From contig NW_006913556.1 in NCBI RefSeq assembly GCF_000464535.1, forward strand, positions 189,774 through 253,773: a stretch of DNA of 64,000 nucleotides, given 5' to 3'. Both the position numbers and the translations under genes were made by a program. Position 1 is the first letter of the stretch. Each line of letters opens with the position of its first letter. Source of the stretch: Endocarpon pusillum Z07020. Lineage: Eukaryota > Ascomycota > Eurotiomycetes > Verrucariales > Verrucariaceae. Of this stretch, positions 30,930-41,916 are shown piece by piece. The notes under the pieces are model-generated. The model made no database searches and had not been told where the DNA came from. It saw only the letters and a program-made list of their open reading frames with translations.

Positions 30930-31980
30930 ATGGAAATCGCAGAACGATTAAAGACGGTTCTACGAAAGTCCCAGGACCTGCTCAACATTCGCAATGCTCA
31001 GAGAGCTGTCACGTCGCCACCGTCCTATGACGCTGTTCTGCTTCAGAAACATTGCGAACGTCTTTTGCAACCCACAGGTACCCCTTTGCACGGTGTGGCT
31101 GGATATCTGAGGGAGTTCGATCCTTTGATAATTCCGCCAACCCCGGAGGCATCAGAGAAAGCCGTCCAGAAGCATCTTACCGCCCTATCTCGGGTGAACG
31201 ATGCTTCTACACTGGAATATGCGCGACGCTCCTGCGGCGGCACTCGTCGAAAGGGTACGCCAGTTTCTACTCATGTGTGTGGTGCGGGATTGTGGTGTCG
31301 ATAACATTATGACTTTGTCAGCCTATGACCGACATTTCGCTCATCTTCTAACGGTCTACGAATGGTCATGGCTGCATCAAATCGTATATGGTTGGGAAGG
31401 CACCTCTCCTGAAATCCATCGACTTGCTTACGAGACATTTTACTCATTCATCGCACTCCCTCTTCGACGACTTAAAGTTCCATTATCGGCATTTCTCTGG
31501 CATGCAAGAGTGAGTAGAAGCATCTCCAGACTGTCTCAAGGATCGTCTTTGTCCGAAAGATCGCCTGAATTTCTCTTTTCTACTCTTGAAGATATGAGCA
31601 GTTATAGTGAAACGGACAGATTGGAAGAGCTGTTGCGAATGAACGACATGATACTTGACTCTGTGGTCGACAACCTACACTTGCACCCAAAGATGTTCAA
31701 AGCTTGTAAGAAGGCGATAGCAGCCGAACTCCGAACGTCCATCCCTTCAGGATTCCGCAGCAATAAATTCCACTATCTCATGACCGACCATTCTGCGTGG
31801 CGTCGGTTTGAGAAGATCAGTCGTGACAGAACGTCCGATTTCGAGCCTCTGCGTCCGCGCACAGAAATGCATGGAGATGCAAATGACTGCACCAGAATAG
31901 CGAGCGGTCCGAGAGTCGAACGTTTGCTGCCAGATTCTCTTGCGATTCGACAAGAGCTAGAGGACAATCCATGGAGCTGA
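30930..31980 (+). CDS. Hypothetical protein
   Basis: Two frames overlap with different phase: 30930-31304 and 31198-31980. An intron 31194-31263 (GTGAAC ... CCAG, 70 nt) joins them in frame after residue 88 and gives 326 residues; a frameshift instead cannot be excluded. The start at 30930 is the first ATG (MEIAERLKTVLRKSQDLL). The protein looks mainly helical: RLKTVLRKSQDLLNIRNAQR at the N-terminus, then AYDRHFAHLLTVYEWSWLHQ, and a C-terminal part with DRLEELLRMNDMILDSVVDN. The composition is soluble, with no signal peptide or membrane span. I recognise no family. Confidence 0.6.
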
Positions 31981-33482
31981 CTTTTTTGCTATCATCAAGA
32001 TCCGCCTGCGGGTCACGTTTGACAGGGCGCTAGGCAAGTGACAGCGGCCAGAGTATGGGTTCACCGTTCCACGACGGGGTGGAATCAATCTACTGAAAGA
32101 CACGGGCATTAGTAGAACAATTTCGGCGTGAGATCATTAGATCTACGACAATGGCAAGGGGAAAGTCAATCAAGGATCCAACCAATGGGGGGGTATCGAC
32201 TGTTGTGGCTCGACGCTAAGCGAGGAAGGATGACAATGGATGCTCAGGGATGCCTAAGGCTGCTTATTCATCGCTCAGGTTACAGTCACGTGTGCTCAGG
32301 TCTCAAAGTGGAAATGGAATTGGGAGAGGTCAAGATTCGGGTGTGGATGTTGTGGTATCGGATGGTGCCGAGGGAGAGGCGGGAGGGGCGGGTATGGATG
32401 GTGATGCATAATGCATGGTGGGACGAGTAAAGGGAGAGAGCGGGGAAGGAGGTTTGTGTGGAATATGTGAGCTGGGAGAATCGCGGCTCGTGCTGCTGCG
32501 TGTTCAGTTAGGGCAAATGGAGGAAGAAATGAAGCGCTGGTGATGGACTTGGTTTTGGAGACTTGGATAGAACTAATACTAATACCGGTTGAACTTAGAT
32601 AAGAAGATCTTGACTGAGGAAGCTGTTCGTGTGGTCGAAGTCATTGCTTTGGTGATGGGTTCGATGGCAGAGGACTGAGTCTTGCATGAGCTTTCTCCTT
32701 TTTTTGCACCTTACACCACCATTGCGGCCGCCCTCTACACCGCCATCGTGCTTGATAAAATGCCATGTCCTTAGAGCATAACGGTTTGTAGCCTGAAGAC
32801 GGATCGTTCTCTCATGGGAGATGCACAATATCATGGACTGCAGGTGACGTGCCAAGTCGCCAACTTCTTCAGCAGTAGGGCATACTATCTATAGAAAAGC
32901 CAAACACGAGACGGTCATAGAGTACGGGCATGGTAAAGTGGTTGGCTCGATGCTTTTCTGCGGTATATAGGGTTTTCTACCTCACTTGGTCGTACGATAG
33001 AGTAAGATGAAGCGCATCGTCCTTGTCCAGCCATATTTGGAACGAGCTGGATGTCGGGAGGTGAGGAAAATCATCATGAGGCATGAAGCCAGCGGGATGA
33101 GTGCTTTGCTTGCTAGTAACTGAACAAAGCGAGTTCCGGGACATTCTGAAAGGTCAGATGCAGAACAGATTTTGCTGCTGGTCTGGGAGTACAAAGCCGG
33201 AGGCGTAGCGTCTTTTGTTGGTGATGAAGGTCTCTGTTGGTAAGCCATGAAGATCACGCCTTAATACCTGGCTTTCCACGAGCCCATATTCCATCTCTCC
33301 ACGGCTACCTTGCCATAGCTTTCTCACTTTCTTTGTTTCCGGTTGTTGAGAGATCATCCATCAGAGACCTTTCGTTTCAGTGACAGCTTAGATCTGTCCT
33401 TCTGAACCATTAGAGTCCGGCATATCATAACGCATTTTCAGCCTTAGTCCACGAAGAGTTTCGAGAGGCAGCACAGCTCGCA
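31981..33482. other. Intergenic, no gene recognised
   Basis: It contains the second copy of the 88-bp interspersed repeat (32258-32345). Minus-strand frames at 32595-32855 and 32982-33257 are unassigned. The last part precedes the ATG at 33483. Confidence 0.45.
32258..32345 (+). repeat. Interspersed repeat, copy 2
   Basis: Partner of 386-473, about 80 percent identical by eye. The surrounding 100-codon frame exists only here. Confidence 0.6.
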
Positions 33483-34235
33483 ATGGTAGAAATCATCGTC
33501 CTGTCTGAGGATGAGGCTGATGAAGTGCCGAAAAATATGACCGGAAGCACAGAGAATTCGAAGAAGGTTCCAGATAATCCCGGTGCTTCAGATAATACTG
33601 AACATGATCACAAGAGACCTTACAAGCTTGTTCTGGTCGACTCACGCCGATGCCCCCGCATGCCACGGCCAAGATACTTACCTATAACATTGCCTCATGA
33701 GGTCTCACCCAGGGCTGTGGACGAAGTTTGCGGTCAGCCCATTGGCTCTTTGGACTGCAGAGGTGTACACATGCCTGCGGAAGCCTTGAGATCTCCAAGG
33801 GAGATAGAGGATGAGGAAGAAGACCCAGACTATGAGGATGTGCGACCATCAAAAAGACGCAGGACTGGGGAGAAAAAGGTGCCGAAGAAGCATGGAAGAT
33901 TGACAGCTCCAGATTGGGAAGTCGTCAGGAATGGATGTGGTGGCAGACACTCTGAGAAGGGAGCCACACTTCCGGCGAAGGCTGTGATCGATCGAAAAGA
34001 AGCCCGAGGTTATGTGAAGAGGATGACGGCGAATGTTGACTGGGAAGATATACTGAGACACCTGGAAACGCTGAATTTCACTGCTGCGACTCCAAATGCA
34101 GGCCATATGAACCGGCAAAGAGTCGACGTCAAAACCAAACCTGGTCCAAGCAAAGCAAATCGACTGAAGCAATATTGGCAAAATGTCTTGATGAAAAGCA
34201 TCTTGAAGATGGATGTTAACGCCATAAAACAATGA
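33483..34235 (+). CDS. Hypothetical acidic nuclear-type protein with SUMO-interaction-like motif
   Basis: 250 residues in one exon. The N-terminus EIIVLSEDEADE is a hydrophobic core followed by acidic residues, the layout of a SUMO-interacting motif. The middle has an acidic run (EIEDEEEDPDYEDV) followed by a basic cluster PSKRRRTGEKKVPKK that would serve as a nuclear localisation signal. The C-terminal part (TAPDWEVVRNGCGG ... DWEDILRHLETLNF) is helical, with two Trp-containing segments, and might be a small DNA- or protein-binding unit. It is convergent with RPC31, 52 bp between the stops. No family recognised; a chromatin or SUMO-pathway role is inference from composition only. Confidence 0.65.
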   Translation: MVEIIVLSEDEADEVPKNMTGSTENSKKVPDNPGASDNTEHDHKRPYKLVLVDSRRCPRMPRPRYLPITLPHEVSPRAVDEVCGQPIGSLDCRGVHMPAEALRSPREIEDEEEDPDYEDVRPSKRRRTGEKKVPKKHGRLTAPDWEVVRNGCGGRHSEKGATLPAKAVIDRKEARGYVKRMTANVDWEDILRHLETLNFTAATPNAGHMNRQRVDVKTKPGPSKANRLKQYWQNVLMKSILKMDVNAIKQ

Positions 34236-34287
34236 TGGAGATGCTGCGTTTGGGGTCTCATTGCAGGAAGTATATGCAGGCGTTTTC

Positions 34288-35274
34288 TCAACCCAGAAAC
34301 GTGCCACCTTCATCATCTCCACCGCCATCGTCAAAGTCGTCCTCTTCTCCCGCATCGAAGTAGTTTTCGGCGTTGTAGTCATCACCTGCACCATCGTCAG
34401 ATTCTTCAAAAGCAGAATCTTCTACCACTTCTTCTCCATCCTGATCGTCCTCGTTGGGCTGTTCGGCATCTTGACCATATTCATCCTCAGCTTCAAGACC
34501 TTTCCGTTGACCAGCACTATTTGGCACATCATTGCCCAGTTTCTGAGCTCTTTTCCGGCGATCTGAAGCAAGGATAACGTCGTCATCGTCGTCTGAGGAT
34601 GTACCAACATGTCTTCGTTTACCGGGTACATTCTGTGTCGGCATCACCTCGGCTTTCCGCTTGCCTTTGGCATTGGTGTTGGCACCTGGTGGATCAGGAA
34701 GCAGAGGTCCAAGAGTGGTCCATGCCGGGTTCTGTCTTTTTGGATCTAATGTAGACCATAGCTCTTTCGGAAAGAACTTCAATACTAGAATAAGTCAGCC
34801 AATTCGAGGTTTCTTGTAGGATGAAATGATTCTCTACCATAAGGACGAGTGCTGAGATCAGGTAAAAGTCTTTTGGGCTTCTGGTAACGTTTGCTGTAAG
34901 AAGGCATGCCATCGAATGGGTCAAAGCCGGATCGTTTGTTGATCTTGCCGTGATCATCTGCCAGCTGACTAGGATCGAGCACTGTATAGAGTGGACCATC
35001 TCGAATGAGACTCCGCAGGTACCGATAATGATTCACTCGATCAAGCTCTGATTTTGACAAGGCCTTAGGTAGACATTGTGGTACTTTCTGTCACCATATA
35101 AGTTTGGCTGCCAGAGACATGCCATGTTGATCTTGAGTTTACCGGAAATAATGGTTCTGGTTTGGTCGTAAAACTCTCCAGGGGCTCCACATCCCAGGTC
35201 GTTTCTGGTCCCCAATTTCTTTTCCCTCGACCTCTGCCGGCTCCACCACCTCGGGCTCGACCGCCTCGTGACAT
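34288..35274 (-). CDS. RPC31: RNA polymerase III subunit RPC7 (Rpc31)
   Basis: Specific subunit of Pol III, part of the Rpc82-Rpc34-Rpc31 initiation subcomplex that contacts TFIIIB. Exons on the minus strand: 35274-35143, 35063-34838, 34784-34288 (284 residues). Visible features in order: the Gly/Arg-rich start MSRGGRARGGGAGRGRGKR; the ERxxxY-like block SELDRVNHYRYLRSLIRDGP; GKINKRSGFDPFDGMPSYSK; then, across intron 2, the RPY/KFFPKELW signature; finally a long acidic tail with DYNAENYFDAGEEDDF, typical of the family. The start at 35274 was chosen because it is the first ATG in frame and gives the normal N-terminus. Its Pol III partner in transcription, BDP1, is 17 kb away in the same window. 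Confidence 0.93.
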
Positions 35275-35395
35275 GAACAAATCGCGAAATATCACATCGA
35301 ATCTACAAGTGGTGACGTTGAAGGAGATACATGCGCTATCTTTTGAAAGTCGTGAAGGTTCGTGTTTTTAAAAAAGGATAGCGGAATAACCTGTA

Positions 35396-35801
35396 CTGTG
35401 CGTTCCATAAATGTTGCAAAAGCTTGGCGCCTACTTTGGAGCTGCTGCTGCTCTGGCTGTTCATATCAAGTTCTTTATTATAATATGAAGTACAATGCTA
35501 TAGAATCTATGTCATTTGGTAGTTATAAGTCTATAGATCTTGTTTTGACCTTGTTTTTTCAGTTTAATAGGTTCCATTAGATTTAACGAAATCAATAGAA
35601 AGATGTTTGTATATAAGAAGAGTATATAATATCTAAAGATTTCTGATAAGATTAAATGAAAGAGATAAATTTTAACATCAATTTGATATAGGCTGTATCT
35701 AGTAGATTATTTAGTCCTTATGAGCTGTTTCTGTTTGACAGAGCAGCGCCAGCAATTCTTAATGCAACGCCAAGCTTTTGCAATACTTATGGAACGCACA
35801 G
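35396..35801. mobile_element. MITE family 4 (406 bp)
   Basis: The left end CTGTGCGTTCCATAAATGTT continues GCAAAAGCTTGGCG; the reverse complement of the right end reads CTGTGCGTTCCATAAGTATT, then GCAAAAGCTTGGCG. The inverted match is about 34 bp with two or three differences. TA at 35394-35395 and 35802-35803. The interior is AT-rich and non-coding. Only one copy in this window. Confidence 0.8.
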
Positions 35802-36170
35802 TATCTATTTCAAGAGCGCTTGCTTGCATCTCAATCGACCTAGAAGATGGACAAGTAAACATCTACAATCAAATAACCTTGACTAGGAGCTCTATTGCCT
35901 GATATTAACCCCACTGTCTTGGGGCACGTCTATCTCTTGACTATTCTGCTATCATTGGCCTGGGTTGCTCGCTGTTCAACCATTTCGATCAGAAGATTCG
36001 GGGTTTCAAGCGATGTGTTAGCCAAGGGAAATTTTACAGACTTCGCAGCATACAGCATCTCAATCTTGTGGCTTCTAGCTAGTATAATCCGCAATTTTAG
36101 CCTTGAGAGCTGCTCTGGGAATGCCTTGTAAGGCGAGAATCTCTGACAGTAGGCGTGTCATCCAACACAC
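35802..36170. other. Intergenic, no gene recognised
   Basis: AT-rich with short frames only. It lies 3' of the aldo-keto reductase remnant. Confidence 0.5.
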
Positions 36171-36404
36171 TCAACAACCTTGTCTCTTCCTTGGAATGTA
36201 TAGCTCTTCCAAATATTTGGTTTCCTCTTCAATTAGCTTGATCTTGCGTGCCTCAACAGGCTCATCCATTCTTTCCTTCTTCGGGAGGCCGACGATAGAA
36301 CAAAAATTCTTCTTGCTGAGACACCAGGCGATGGCAAACTGAGCCATACTCTTGTCCAGCTTCTTAGCCATCTCCTCAACTCTGTTAACGATCTCCTTAT
36401 CTAC
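36171..36404 (-). pseudogene. Aldo-keto reductase, C-terminal remnant
   Basis: The last about 77 codons of an aldo-keto reductase of the voltage-gated-potassium-channel-beta/YakC type remain: KEIVNRVEEMAKKLDKSMAQ, then FAIAWCLSKKNFCSIVGLPK and EETKYLEELYIPRK before TGA. The reading begins just after an AG (a possible old splice acceptor), but no upstream part with the catalytic Asp-Tyr-Lys-His tetrad is present: the sequence to the right codes on the other strand. A 5'-truncated, non-functional copy. Confidence 0.75.
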
Positions 36405-36513
36405 CTGTCCTCACAAGACAGAACCAGGACTTTTAGATAGTTCCCCGTCTTTTCCCGGGGTGACTCACGACTCTGGTAAGGTCGTGTCAAGGCACCTAGA
36501 GCGGCTAGAGACC

Positions 36514-36984
36514 ATGGCACAAGACCAACCACAGGGTAGTTGCAGTACTGAATCATTTCGTTCTCCTCTTCTCCGTGATCAAGATGCCGAGGATGCCTTT
36601 TGTGACCTACTCGGGAAGGTCGGCGGGAAGTGGTGGAAAAGCATAAAACACTCTCGGGATGTCTTCTTCATGGAGTGGAACTGTGAACCGACAAAAGAGG
36701 AGTTGAAACACATATTTCTGGGTTGGCCGGAAGAAAGGAAAGAACTAGAAGGTGATGCTGCTCAGATTGACGTCTCTGGTGGAATTTTGGTGCTGGAATA
36801 TGATGATGAGGGTGACATGCCTGAAGACATAGGGAGACTTCGGATGGCGGTCAACATGCAGGAAAGATTCAATGCCACATACTATCCTAACCCAGCGCGG
36901 TATACTCCTCTCGCAGATCTTTACCGTGGAAGACACATCAAGGGAAGCTCGGAACAGTCACTCATTTCACCAGAAATGGCATAA
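36514..36984 (+). CDS. Small hypothetical protein with GWPE motif
   Basis: 156 residues from ATG 36514 (MAQDQPQGSCS); an in-frame start at 36352 would overlap the aldo-keto reductase remnant and is less likely. The central part LLGKVGGKWWKSIKHSRDVF ... KEELKHIFLGWPEE ... GGILVLEY resembles a group of small fungal hypothetical proteins with a WW pair and a GWPE box. No signal peptide or membrane span. Function unknown. It stands alone between pseudogenes and repeats, typical of lineage-specific genes. Confidence 0.6.
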   Translation: MAQDQPQGSCSTESFRSPLLRDQDAEDAFCDLLGKVGGKWWKSIKHSRDVFFMEWNCEPTKEELKHIFLGWPEERKELEGDAAQIDVSGGILVLEYDDEGDMPEDIGRLRMAVNMQERFNATYYPNPARYTPLADLYRGRHIKGSSEQSLISPEMA

Positions 36985-37581
36985 CATGTGGAGCCGGGGG
37001 TAATGAAAACTGCAGACTGAGGCCCATACTGATAACTATCATGCCCAGGGCGATTACGATTTCTGATTCAACTAAGCAGCCTGGTAAGGTTTCAACTGAA
37101 AGCTTCTCTTTCTGCTACATTACTTAGCATTGTGGTTTCATGTGGTTAGGATCTACGGCTGAGAAAGCACGTCTAGTGGCTCAGACCCTTTGATGGGGCA
37201 AATACTGAGTTGTCAGGCGGGCCATCCGCGCAGCATATGCAAGCATTGTACTCCGTACTCCGTACGACATGCAACATGCAGAGTGCGGCTGCGGATACAC
37301 GTTGTAATCATTAACTCTGGTCCCGGTAGTCACAGTTCAATGGTTGTACACCCCTGCAAGAGTAGTAAAAGTGAGAATCGAGGTAGTCACGGTACATTAC
37401 GTAAAACATAGCAACTATGGGTCACCCGCAACAGAGTTTATCTAAGGTAAAGCGCGATATGGTTGACAAGTAAGAGAGCCTTCTGGCCGGGTCTTTTGTG
37501 CTTAGCCAGTGGCTGCACCTGCGAGTTATTCAGGGGCTCTCACTAAGCATGCATCCTCGTACTTAACTCATCAGGCTACTA
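36985..37581. other. Intergenic, no gene recognised
   Basis: It contains CTCCGTA words at 37250-37270 like the ends of MITE family 2, perhaps footprints. No gene. Confidence 0.4.
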
Positions 37582-38019
37582 CTACGGCTACAAGCCTAAA
37601 TTTTGTACCCCCACCCTGGTCCAAATATCTTCCAAACGTGTTTTTAACATATGCACCCTGTCAGGATCCCTGCCGCTATTTTGCATGAATTTTGCTCATC
37701 CTGCAAATTCTGCTCATTCTACTCCGTACGCATTCTGCTAATTCTGCATAGATACTCATCAGCCTGATGATAGGACAAGCTATAAGCGGCTGTTAATGCT
37801 TCATAGGATACTGTGTCTTCTGACTACCCTGCTTCAGTGGATGCAGACGAGATATCAAGCGGTTATAGATGCTAATAGAGTGTAGAAACTTGATTTTAGC
37901 GACTAGTCTTATTTGGGCCATTTTTTGGACGTCTATACTCAATTCCACATAGTACGTTTCGTGCGGATACTAATGTTTTCAGCCGGTTGGGGGTACAAAA
38001 ACTAGGCCTGTAGCCGTAG
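37582..38019. mobile_element. MITE family 3 (438 bp)
   Basis: The left end CTACGGCTACAAGCCTAAAT continues TTTGTACCCCCA; the reverse complement of the right end reads CTACGGCTACAGGCCTAGTT, then TTTGTACCCCCA. TA flanks at 37580-37581 and 38020-38021. The interior includes a tract of TTCTGC-type words (37680-37750) that resembles the low-complexity repeat of the 25 and 29 kb blocks. Confidence 0.8.
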
Positions 38020-39028
38020 TACGAACTTGACCTAGGGCCGGGCGCAGACAATGACGACGGGAGATCAGCAAGGTACATTAGCGAGTCATTAACATTTCCA
38101 ACCTTTCATTGAGTATTTCAATTGAAGCTGCAGTACTATGCGTAGCAAATGAGAGTAGTCCATGTGAAGTTGACGTAGTATTTGATTGCTCTGTAGGAAA
38201 CTCAATAATTGCAGTCATGATAACATTCCAGAAGGGAGGCGCTGTTCATGCTGGGTAGCTAGTAGCATGTTAATTTACGCCACTGTTGACGCCCCCAAAA
38301 TGCTTACTCTATTTCTCTTTGGGCATGGTAAGTAACAAGTCGGTGTGAGGCGCACGCCCACTGTTTGGCTGGGACCATCACGAGGTGGAAGAGAGATAGT
38401 AGATTGGCTTCGGTGCCAACTCGATCCCACAATCTGCCCATTGACTAACCAGTCGTACCAGCTCAGCCTGGCTTGCCTTCTCCATGGGCCACCCACTACT
38501 ATGTACTATTACACAAATCATGATCATTCCTAACCTAGGCTATCCATCAACCAGTGACCACGGCCGTCGAACCCACCAACCATCACTTAGCTTAGCATTA
38601 GTCGAAGGCTGCGTGATGGCCGGACGCCTAGTCCCCGTGTTCTACTCCCTGTACACTACCTTCTGTTCGTCTCCGGTCACGGTCCACGAAACCTTCTGCA
38701 GGTCGGGGTTTCAATCGACGTTGAACTACCCCGTCTTCGCCATCTTTCCATTAGCCACGCGCTCCTTCCTGAACACTCAAATCTTTCCAACTGGGTTGGA
38801 ACTGATCACGTCCTCGGCAACGAGAGCCTCACCTTTCCGGGTCGACCTACAAGACACGAGAGGATTTGCAGTCCGGAAGACAGAAACATTGGGCCAATCC
38901 CAGCCGGTTCTGGATTCTGGCTGCATGGCCTCAACTCGATCCTGAAGTCTGAGTCTCGCCTTTGATAGCACTTCAGGATACAGTAATTGTCTCTTGGTCA
39001 CCATTCCCGGCGTGAAACTACATCCGTC
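38020..39028. other. Intergenic, no gene recognised
   Basis: A 153-codon plus frame (38484-38945) has low-information sequence and no family; I do not annotate it as a gene. The last part is the likely promoter of the gene starting at 39029. Confidence 0.45.
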
Positions 39029-40804
39029 ATGAAATCAAAGGTCACACTCGCCATCGACCCGAAAGTGAGTACACATGTCTCATTGGATTCTTACCCACAC
39101 TCCATCTCACGCTCACTGTCTTCATGTTGAATGACTGACGACGTGCAGAAAGCTCGCATGGAGAAGAAATATGTTGGTGACCCGGACTCACCCAACTTTC
39201 TGCCTCCTTCACCTTTGATCGATCGACGAGTGCTTTCAGCACAAATAGAAGGCGAACTGAAAAGAGTCTGTGCCACTGTGCTGGCCAATGAACAATCTGC
39301 GGACGATGATCTTGCAGTTATATCACGTTATCTCTCCAGCCATCCTCAAAAAGACAAAAAGCCTACAAAACACGACAAGCACTCCTCGTTCGTATTTCAG
39401 CCACCTAAAACCCACGTTTCTGAACTAGCCGCTGCATCCTTTCTTCAAACTACCAGCAAGCTACCCACAAAGACCCAGACGCAGCACAAACAGGACCGGC
39501 AAGAATCAGCTGCTGTTGCTATAGCCTCCGAGCCATTAGAACCAGCAAACACCCAGGTGTCAAGACAGAAGCCCAGCTTCTCCAATACAGAAAATGAAGC
39601 TTTATATGAGATCCGGAGAAAATTGGAATCAAGACCAAAAACCTCTGCGGCAGCATGCATTGATTATCCTGAATTGACATCACCCGATCAGTCAAATCCT
39701 ACTACCTCGGTGCCCTCCAATCGAACGACATATTCTACGCCATTCACTTCCGCTGGCGTCACACCCGGTCAGACAAGTAAACGATTCTCCCAAAGCGTTC
39801 CGAATGCCATCGGTAATATCGAAATTGAACCAGTAGAGACTACAGCACTCCCAAAATGCCCTGACGATGCCATTTCCCTCGCTCCAGAGCAAACGGCTCA
39901 AGCTCGAGCCTGGATGGCCGAGCAGCTTACAAGACGTCGCCGTTCCTCCTCACAAACACCACAAGACATCTCAGCCACCCGACCCCTGCACGAATTCCAT
40001 CCTCTGCAATCACGACATAACCCAGAGAATTCTCGCCCTGCCAGCCGCGCTGCCAGCATACGAACCAACATCTCCAACAACATCCGCGAATATATCAGAC
40101 CCGGCTCCTCCGCCGGTAGCATCCGCTCAAACCACAGTATAAGCTCCAATCATTCCCGTACCCACCAACGAATCTCTGCCCTCAAAGCCAAGATCAGCAG
40201 TGCCTCGCTTCGCTCCCGATCCAGCAGCCGCCGACGACCGGGCTACGACGACGGAGACGAATATTTCATCAACCCGGAGCAGGTAAATCTTGATCGTCCG
40301 TTGCCGCCCCTACCCGGGCTGGACTCATACAGGGAGAAGCCGAAACATATCGGATTGATGATGAAGAGCATGATCACGCCTTCTGCGTTGAAGAGAGACA
40401 CGGCGAATGTGGTCATAGATACGAACGGGGTCGAGCGCGTCATGACTGCCGAAGAAGAAAAGCGACGAAAGGACGACTTGGCCAGAGCTGTCCTGGAGAA
40501 GATGAGTACGGGCAGTATTGGCAGTGTGCCTGCTTCTCCCACGGGCGTGATCAGTATGTACAGAGAGGGCGTCAAACTCAGTCTTGATGACGAGCTCAGC
40601 AGACCCGTTACATCTGGGAGTGGCAGCGGGGTTGGTGCCGTGCCGCTCTATAACAGGGGTCATCGTGCTGCAAGGCAGATGCAACCCGAGAAGGCTGCGC
40701 CACCGGCACATCCGAGCAATCCTAGGCCGGTGGGTGGCTTTGTCAAGAGGTGGGGAGGTCGACTGGGTTGGGGCAGGAAGACCAAGATTGTTGCGATTGA
40801 GTGA
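39029..40804 (+). CDS. Hypothetical Ser-rich disordered protein
   Basis: Exons 39029-39064 (12 codons) and 39149-40804 give 563 residues; the intron GTGAGT ... TGCAG is phase 0. The N-terminus MKSKVTLAIDPKKARMEKKY is basic, followed by GDPDSPNFLPPSPLIDRRVL. The middle is rich in Ser, Thr, Pro and Arg (SSASLRSRSSSRRRPGYDDG) and looks disordered. The C-terminal third has conserved-looking helices (GLMMKSMITPSALKRD, RRKDDLARAVLEKMS) and ends GFVKRWGGRLGWGRKTK, a basic Trp/Gly tail. No catalytic motif, membrane span or signal is seen. A small first exon like this recurs in several genes in the window. Function unknown. Confidence 0.75.
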
Positions 40805-41916
40805 TCTATCTGGCTGCCCACTTACCTTTGGATGGGTTTCGAACAACTACCTTCTTGCATATGCTTTCTCCCTCAGGATATCATTTGCTGCATTCCTTTT
40901 CCTTCTCTCTTCGTATTTTCGAGCAAGGTGTTGGAAGGTCCCGTTTTGTTATTCTGCTTTATCTTTGGTCTAAGATTTCTGGACCGGAAAGCTACATCCA
41001 TGTAACTCCTGGGGCTCGGCCTTGAAGGTCTTGGGCCACGCATTCTTTTTCACTTCTTGTCTATCTATCTATATGAGTGGATGAGTAAAGACGTTTTATG
41101 TTATGTGCCCCAGATGGAATGAAATCCCCTTTTTTTCTTGGAACCGAATGGGAAATTGAATGAATAGATGGATGTTGGAAGAAAAAAAAAAGGCTGAGGT
41201 GGCTGTATACATATCTTCTTGATGGCTGGCTGGCTGGCTAGGAAGGGGAGGATGAAAGAATACACCCAGCTGCGAGACGCAAGGGGGGGGAAGTATCAGG
41301 ATGAATTGGCTGTATTCATTCTTCTGCTTGTGGTAAACATTGATTGGGCCGGTTCTGGTTGAGGTTGACTTGGTGCATACATACCAGTTTGGTGTAGCAA
41401 GTAGAGTACATTGGAATGGTGCGAGATGAGGATGGGAGATTTGATTTGGGTGCATGCAGAGTTCAACCGTGCAGCAATAAATGGATGTTCATTCATTCAT
41501 ACATCCATATTACTTCGTACGGACTTTTTTTCCACCCATTCTTTGATCCATGCCAAGTTAGATATTGTTTTTATTTTCGATCTGCCGAAACGACCTTTTC
41601 ATACATGTGCTGTGTATGTCTCGATCGCGTTCCCGTTCATTGTTGCGGATTGATGTTGCGGGGGACAGAAAAGGCGGGCTGGCGTAGAAGAGTGCCGTAT
41701 CTTATTAAAGGTCATCGAGAAGGAGGAAGGGGGGGAGCTTGCTTTGAGTCCCCTCACGGGTCTAATTTAGAGTTGATATAATGAGAGCGGAAGCCAGATC
41801 TAATCCGCGAGCTCGCTTGCTGTACTATGCGGCGTGACTTCGTGTGTATCCGTCATCCCATCTAGTCGTCCGCAGCCATCCATTTCTTCTGGCACCATCT
41901 TTGATTACAGCCTCCG
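40805..41916. other. Intergenic between convergent genes
   Basis: Probable 3' untranslated regions of both neighbours. It holds a GGCT-type run near 41223-41240, an A run and a G run. Short frames are not supported as genes. Confidence 0.5.

Noticed and set aside
31194..31263. A frameshift pseudogene at 30.9-32.0 kb
   Set aside because: An ordinary GT-AG intron of 70 nt joins the two frames in phase, so a normal gene is the simpler reading, although the branch site is not obvious.
33849..34409. A 186-codon minus-strand frame
   Set aside because: It covers the antisense of the 33.5 kb gene and part of the RPC31 3' end. Its sequence is low-information and RPC31 explains its right part.
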